A DNA stretch of 39,083 bases, taken from positions 1 through 39,083 of the forward strand of contig CAIRNS010000017.1 of the NCBI GenBank assembly GCA_903880015.1, read 5' to 3'. Position numbers and translations under genes: made by a program. This DNA comes from an uncultured Elusimicrobia bacterium (GTDB lineage Bacteria > Elusimicrobiota > Endomicrobiia > Endomicrobiales > CAIRNS01). Below are positions 34,817 to 39,083 of the stretch, piece after piece. The notes under the pieces were generated by a model. The model was given only the letters and a program-made list of their open reading frames with translations, did not search any database and was not told where the DNA came from. Each line of letters begins with the position of its first letter. Positions within the stretch are counted from its first letter, which is position 1.

Positions 34817-35864
34817 CTACCGCTGATCAATCTCATTTCTGCACTTGCAAACCATTCTTCTGGAAACCTTGATTCCCTGTGACTCAAATAACTCATCTTT
34901 TATTTTTTTCATCGGAAAAGCGGGAGAATTTTTGGAAGGAATTTCGCAGTATATGCTGTATGACATCCTTGTTGTGGGGTAACAATGATTGTAGTGAAAC
35001 TTCCGTCGCATGCGGCGTAACGAGGCTGCGGGCGTATATGGTGCGGGAAACGGTGCTTTGAGATATCTTTAATCTGACAGCTAAATCTTTCGCACTAAAT
35101 ACTTTTAAAGAAGATAATTCATTGGATAGAAAAAAATCTTTTTGAATGTCCATCAATGTTTCGATGATGGAAAGAAGAATTGCCTTTTTAGCGTTAAACA
35201 TGTCGAGTGACGACAGAATTTCGTTTACCCGTACTTTTTCTTCAGCCGACAAACCCCTTTTTAGTGATGTCACTTTTTTATCATCAATCAGATACGCGCC
35301 TTTCTCCACGCTCATTGAATAGCATCCGTAGGTCAGCCGGCCGTGTTCGTTGTCGATTTTTGCAACCTTTCTAAAAGAGACGCCCTGCAGATGTATTTTC
35401 GATGGATGGAAAAATTCAGATAGCATAGAGACATCGTTCAATAAGGCGACGATTCTTTGCACTGTCGCCACCGGGATATGCAGGAACGATGAAACGGACT
35501 GGGCGTCAAAATGTTCGTTTTCGTAAAAATAAGTTTTGAATGCTGCTATACCGATGCTTCTTATAACCGGCAGTAACTCTTTGTTGGCGTCGATAATGCC
35601 GGAAATATCGGCATTGTCCGGTGAATGATGAACAATATTGTCATCAAATTCAAGGATATCCGAAGCGGTTGCGAACCGGTGTTTTCTTTCGTGCCTGACG
35701 GCGCCGGAGGTAAGCAATATGTCAAAGAGGGGATCATTTTCCACAGTACGAATCAGGGCATGCAGATCATGTTCGTTTATAGATAAAATACCTGCCAGTT
35801 TATAACGATAAACCAGTTTGTGTTTAAAGGTGTTCTTTTGCGCAAAGGTAGTCGATATGTTCAC
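34817..35864 (-). pseudogene. rpoN: Divergent RNA polymerase sigma-54 (RpoN-like), frameshifted near its C-terminus
   Basis: The main frame (35864 to 34893, 323 residues, GTG start) has a degenerate region I (KLVYRYKLAGILSINEHDL, then ENDPLFDIL), a core-binding middle, a KKAILLSIIETLMDIQKDFF stretch and a helix-turn-helix AKDLAVRLKISQSTVSRTIY (258-277), all matching sigma-54 order. It stops just after FSDEK. In the next frame the expected end follows: IKDELFESQGIKVSRRMVCK, including an RpoN box (SRRMVCKCRN, 34835-34864) like consensus ARRTVAKYRE. Removing one A from the A7 run (T7 on the plus strand, 34903-34909) joins them into a 348-residue protein reading FSDEKIKDELF. Sigma-54 is normally about 450-500 residues, so this form is short and diverged. 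It may be a sequencing error, a real mutation, or slippage-dependent. Confidence 0.85.
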
Positions 35865-35870
35865 AAAAAA

Positions 35871-35899
35871 ATTGTATTAAATAGGATTTTTATTGTCAA
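35871..35899 (-). promoter_or_regulatory. Sigma-70 promoter of the sigma-54-like gene, probably leaderless
   Basis: On the minus strand a perfect TTGACA (35899-35894), a 17-bp spacer and TACAAT (35876-35871) are followed by six T and then the GTG start at 35864. The transcript would begin at or next to the start codon, and no Shine-Dalgarno exists. Confidence 0.65.
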
Positions 35900-35975
35900 T
35901 GAACAGAGGGGCAAGCCGTCACCGGCCGCATATGCTTGATATAACGCGATGAATGTTCTAAAATAACTGTTCATT
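35898..35975. promoter_or_regulatory. 9-bp inverted repeat pair, candidate operator between divergent promoters
   Basis: AATGAACAG (35898-35906) and its exact reverse complement CTGTTCATT (35967-35975) lie in the 150-bp divergent gap. The first touches the -35 of the minus-strand promoter, the second covers the expected start site of the plus-strand promoter. Confidence 0.45.
35936..35964 (+). promoter_or_regulatory. Sigma-70 promoter for the split-barrel/kinase/activator operon
   Basis: TTGATA (35936-35941), a 17-bp spacer and TAAAAT (35959-35964) predict initiation near 35971. GGAGG (36003-36007) sits before ATG 36015. Confidence 0.6.
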
Positions 35976-36014
35976 CTCTCAAAATTCAGGAATCGGTCAA
36001 ATGGAGGATTTGTT

Positions 36015-36479
36015 ATGGACGCAATGCATGAGAACAGCAGGATACTATCCTGTCTCGGACGGGTAAATGTGGGCGTGCTGGCTACTCTGGAAAAAAAGTT
36101 AGGCACCATGAGACAGAGAGTAATGTACTACGGATTTGACGAGAATTTCAGCTGTTACCTGTTGTCTGCCAAAGGAAGCCCCAAGACCAATCACGCCCTG
36201 GCGTCCATCGATGTTTCATTTATGGTTTTTGGATTGGAAGACCCCTATGACAAGTCATGGGAAGTTGAAATTGACGGCAATAGCGAACTCTTAACGAAAG
36301 CGGTGGATATTAGTTTTGCCCTTGAAAAATTAAAGGGGCGCAATCCGTTTGCAGACATAGCCATAGAATCGGGTATCAGCGCCCAATTTGATTTAATACG
36401 GATCAATCCCACCATTGTAAGGTTTAGAGTGTACGGTGAAATACTCAAAGGCATGCCTCCCACTATCGTGGTTTTCTGA
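36015..36479 (+). CDS. Pyridoxamine 5'-phosphate oxidase-like FMN-binding split-barrel protein
   Basis: This 154-residue protein resembles the PNPOx-like split-barrel group. It has a leading VGVLATLEKKLGTMRQRVMYY strand pair, YLLSAKGSPKTNHALAS, VSFMVFG, a WEVEIDGNSELLTK strand and a final FDLIRINPTIVRFRVYGE. Members bind FMN, F420 or haem and include small redox enzymes and general-stress proteins. It is the first gene of an operon with a Cys-rich sensor kinase, 6 bp apart, which hints at redox or flavin sensing. The ligand is not provable from sequence. Confidence 0.75.
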   Translation: MDAMHENSRILSCLGRVNVGVLATLEKKLGTMRQRVMYYGFDENFSCYLLSAKGSPKTNHALASIDVSFMVFGLEDPYDKSWEVEIDGNSELLTKAVDISFALEKLKGRNPFADIAIESGISAQFDLIRINPTIVRFRVYGEILKGMPPTIVVF

Positions 36480-36485
36480 TAATCA

Positions 36486-37982
36486 ATGATACAATGCTGG
36501 CAATATTTTAAATGCAGTAAGTCCGAATGTCCTGCGTACCAGTCAGGTGATTCTCGCTGCTGGTTGCAGTCCGGAACATATTGCCATGACGAAATACGCA
36601 CTAATTGTCTCGAGAAAATGGAGCAATGCATTACCTGCGAAGCATTTCTCTCTAATTATCAGGAGAAGGATTTCAAGGAAACAATCCGTCTGATACATGA
36701 ACAATTTGTTGTGTACAACGCAACGGTCAATGAAAAAACAAAGGAACTTGAAGACGGCAAAAGGAAATTAACGGAGTTTAAGCTTACCAGTATATACATG
36801 CTGCAGCAGCTGGATAAAAAAAGCACGGAATTGACGCAAACGAAAAGCAATATACTCAATATTATCGATAATGTTAATGATGCTCTGATCGTGTTTGATG
36901 CGGATGGCATAATCGAGCTTATTAATCAGTCAACATTGGATCTTTTAGGGTATACCAGAGAGGAACTGGTCGGCAAACCGGCACATATTATTTTCGGCGG
37001 AGAAGATCAGGATAAGCTCTTTAAAAAAATCGTCGATACGCTTATTGAAAAAGGTGTGGTAAAGGACCGGGAGATTGTTTTCTTGACGAAAACCGGCGAG
37101 AAGATCCCGATGAGCCTTTCCGGACAATCAAAAAAATCAGAGCAGAGCGGTATTGGCGGTTTTGTGTGTACGGCCAGAGATATTCGCGCCATGAGCAGAT
37201 TAGTCAGGGATCTTGAGGAATCAAGAAATGATCTGGAGAGAAAGGTTGACGAGCGAACCCGGGATCTTCGTGCAATGCACGGTCAATTCATACAGTCCGC
37301 TAAGTTGGCGACGGTAGGTCAATTTGCGGCGGGGATCGCCCACGAAATAAATAACCCTTTGGGTGCCATCATTAATTATATCAGGGTCATTCTTGCCAAT
37401 CATCAGCTTCAGGGACAGGAAAAGGGATATTTAGAATTAAGTTTAAAAGGGCTTTTTAAAATTGAGAATATCGTCCGGCAGGTATTAGGATATTCGGCAC
37501 GAAAAACCGCCGAACCGCGATACACTCTTATTAATCAGGCAGTGGAGGATTCCATCGCCTTCATGCATCATAAACTAACCAAAAAGAACATTGAGCTTGA
37601 TTTAAAGTTGGACAAGGCGCTGAGCGAGATTCTCATCGATCCTTCTCAAATTCAGCAGATATTCACCAATGTCATCAGTAACGCGGTAGATGCCATGGAA
37701 CAAAGCGGAAATTTATCGATAGAGACAGCATCTCTTAATGGTGAGCAAACCATTCGCTTCACTGATACCGGCAAGGGAATAAAGGAAGACGATCTGCACA
37801 GGATATTCGATCCTTTTTTTACCACGAAGGATGTGGGCGAAGGAACGGGATTGGGCCTATTTATCGCTTATAATATCATTCAAATATATCAAGGGAAAAT
37901 AACCATTACCAGCACAGTAGGCAAGGGCACAACGGTCATCATTTGTTTCCCTGAAAGTGCCGGCATTCCCGCAGCAGTATAG
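36486..37982 (+). CDS. Sensor histidine kinase: Cys-rich (two-CW-like) domain, PAS, HisKA, HATPase
   Basis: This 498-residue kinase has no transmembrane segment, so it is cytosolic. The first 51 residues hold eight Cys (4, 10, 15, 25, 33, 41, 48, 51) including two CW pairs, like the two-CW Cys-rich domains of anaerobe signalling proteins. A coiled coil (about 60-115) leads to a PAS domain (about 118-230) and a second coiled coil. The phosphoacceptor is in GIAHEINNPLGAI (H286). The ATPase has N box NVISNAVDAM, DTGKGI, FDPFFTT and GEGTGLGL. The organisation is NtrB-like. An NtrC-type regulator follows 13 bp later. The Cys cluster may bind zinc or an iron-sulfur centre; that is inference. Confidence 0.93.
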   Translation: MIQCWQYFKCSKSECPAYQSGDSRCWLQSGTYCHDEIRTNCLEKMEQCITCEAFLSNYQEKDFKETIRLIHEQFVVYNATVNEKTKELEDGKRKLTEFKLTSIYMLQQLDKKSTELTQTKSNILNIIDNVNDALIVFDADGIIELINQSTLDLLGYTREELVGKPAHIIFGGEDQDKLFKKIVDTLIEKGVVKDREIVFLTKTGEKIPMSLSGQSKKSEQSGIGGFVCTARDIRAMSRLVRDLEESRNDLERKVDERTRDLRAMHGQFIQSAKLATVGQFAAGIAHEINNPLGAIINYIRVILANHQLQGQEKGYLELSLKGLFKIENIVRQVLGYSARKTAEPRYTLINQAVEDSIAFMHHKLTKKNIELDLKLDKALSEILIDPSQIQQIFTNVISNAVDAMEQSGNLSIETASLNGEQTIRFTDTGKGIKEDDLHRIFDPFFTTKDVGEGTGLGLFIAYNIIQIYQGKITITSTVGKGTTVIICFPESAGIPAAV

Positions 37983-37995
37983 AGGAAGGATTATT

Positions 37996-39083
37996 GTGAA
38001 TAGTGAAGGCATAAAGGCAAACATCCTCGTTGTTGAAGACGATGATCTCATGCAGATAATGATACGGGATTCATTGGTTAAGGTGCATTATGCTTTGACG
38101 GTGGCGGGGGACGGATTGGAAGGGTGGAGTAAATATCAGGAGTCATTATACGATCTGGTAGTTGTGGATCTTAACTTGCCCAAGCTTGACGGACTGGGAC
38201 TGCTTAAAAGAATAAAAGAACATTCTCCGGAAACGATAGTCATAATGATGACGGCGTATGGCAGTATTGATACAGCGGTCCGGGCGATGAAATTGGGTGC
38301 GTATGACTATATAACGAAACCGTTTCTGGCTGAGGAACTGCAGTTAATTATTCAAAAAGGACTTGAGTTCAAGGCCCTTAAAAAGGAAATAATCCTTCTC
38401 AGAAAAGAATTAAGCAGGAAATACGGTCTTGATAAAATTGTGGGGAAAAGTCAGCCCATGCAGGAGATATTCGGGCTGATAGAGAATATTTCAAATGCCA
38501 ACTCGACGGTTTTGATACAGGGCGAAAGTGGGACCGGCAAAGAATTGATAGCTGAAGCCATACATCATGCAAGCAGTCGAAAAAATAAGCCGTTAATAAA
38601 GATAAGCTGCATGGCGTTAGCCGAATCCATTCTTGAAAGCGAGCTTTTTGGCCACGAGAAGGGAGCGTTTACCGATGCGATATCGCAACGCATCGGGCGT
38701 TTTGAGCAGGCCGACGGCGGCACATTGTTTTTTGACGACATTGACGATATGAGCAATGCGGTACAGTTAAAACTTCTGCGGGTGATCCAGGAAAGAGAAT
38801 TTGAAAGGGTCGGCGGAAGCAAAACAATAAAAATTGATGTTAGGATTATCGCGGCAACCAAGAAGGATTTAAAAGAGGCAGTGTCAAAAGGTGCGTTCAG
38901 GGAGGATCTGTATTACCGGTTAAATGTTATTCCCATTGTAATCCCGCCATTGCGGCACAGAAAAGAAGATATACTGTTACTGGTTAATCATTTTCTCCTT
39001 AAATTCAATACTGAAACAAAAAAGAACATCACCATTTCCGAGCAGGCGTTGCAGCAACTATTTAATTACGACTGGCCGGGCAA
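37996..39083 (+). CDS. NtrC-type sigma-54-dependent response regulator, cut by window end
   Basis: GTG 37996 follows GAGGAAGGA. The 362 visible residues hold a receiver domain (E14, D15, D16; phosphoacceptor D58 in VVVDLNLPKLDG; T86; K108) and an AAA+ domain with Walker A GESGTGKE (176-183). The sigma-54 contact loop is GAFTDA (223-228) instead of GAFTGA, and Walker B reads TLFFDD (243-248) where most relatives have a Glu at the last position. FREDLYYRLNVIPI and LFNYDWPG are visible before the end. The DNA-binding Fis domain lies outside. It is the likely partner of the kinase upstream and of the sigma-54-like factor next door. Confidence 0.95.
   Translation, partial: MNSEGIKANILVVEDDDLMQIMIRDSLVKVHYALTVAGDGLEGWSKYQESLYDLVVVDLNLPKLDGLGLLKRIKEHSPETIVIMMTAYGSIDTAVRAMKLGAYDYITKPFLAEELQLIIQKGLEFKALKKEIILLRKELSRKYGLDKIVGKSQPMQEIFGLIENISNANSTVLIQGESGTGKELIAEAIHHASSRKNKPLIKISCMALAESILESELFGHEKGAFTDAISQRIGRFEQADGGTLFFDDIDDMSNAVQLKLLRVIQEREFERVGGSKTIKIDVRIIAATKKDLKEAVSKGAFREDLYYRLNVIPIVIPPLRHRKEDILLLVNHFLLKFNTETKKNITISEQALQQLFNYDWPG

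Noticed and set aside
36497-36516. Sigma-54 -24/-12 promoter (TGGCA...TGCA) near the kinase start
   Set aside because: The distance between GG and GC is 15 rather than about 12 bp, and it lies inside the kinase coding region.

Overview
The window looks like one contiguous piece of chromosome from a Gram-negative (diderm) bacterium, probably from an uncultivated lineage. Signs of an outer membrane are a lipoprotein Pal, TolB, TolQ/TolR, a TonB/TolA-type protein and a predicted outer-membrane beta-barrel. A DapL-type LL-diaminopimelate aminotransferase, a giant multidomain protein (over 2,050 residues) and a divergent sigma-54 suggest the PVC/Omnitrophota neighbourhood. That placement is inference from gene style, not a measured phylogeny. 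I see no rRNA, tRNA, CRISPR array, transposase or prophage gene.

Layout. (1) 1-6169: the 3' part of a giant gene with beta-propeller-like repeats, a MoxR-type AAA+ ATPase, a Q/G/E/D-rich linker, a VWA domain, membrane segments carrying an HExxH motif, and a large unrecognised C-terminus. (2) 6369-13407: housekeeping metabolism, with an FAH-family hydrolase, DapL, FolK, PanB, PanC and NadB, plus small membrane proteins, broken up by palindromic intergenic repeats. (3) 13503-16806: a HAMP-like membrane protein and UvrA. (4) 16876-25713: a rearranged Tol-Pal cluster, pal, cpoB-like, tolA/tonB-like, tolB, a 909-residue TPR protein, a predicted outer-membrane barrel, tolQ, tolR. (5) 25737-28474: a membrane-anchored PHP-domain protein and an ArnT/PMT-type glycosyltransferase. 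(6) 28554-34798: a tight operon behind a good sigma-70 promoter, yebC, ruvC, ruvA, ruvB, queH, a SpoIID-like protein, an HD-domain protein, queA. (7) 34817-39083: a divergent, frameshifted sigma-54 gene on the minus strand. It faces away from a plus-strand operon of an FMN-binding split-barrel protein, a Cys-rich PAS histidine kinase and an NtrC-type activator cut by the window end.

How the parts fit. The Tol-Pal block should form a trans-envelope energy-coupling machine, with the TPR/barrel pair as likely added envelope parts. The yebC-queA operon combines Holliday-junction processing with two queuosine steps and envelope maintenance. The last region looks like a self-contained sigma-54 regulatory island: sigma factor, sensor and activator sit together, and the two divergent promoters share a 9-bp inverted repeat.

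The strongest leads are the sigma-54-like gene, which is restored to full length by removing one A from an A7 run and is paired with an activator carrying GAFTDA instead of GAFTGA; the giant AAA+/VWA/HExxH protein; and the Tol-Pal cluster with its inserted TPR and barrel genes.
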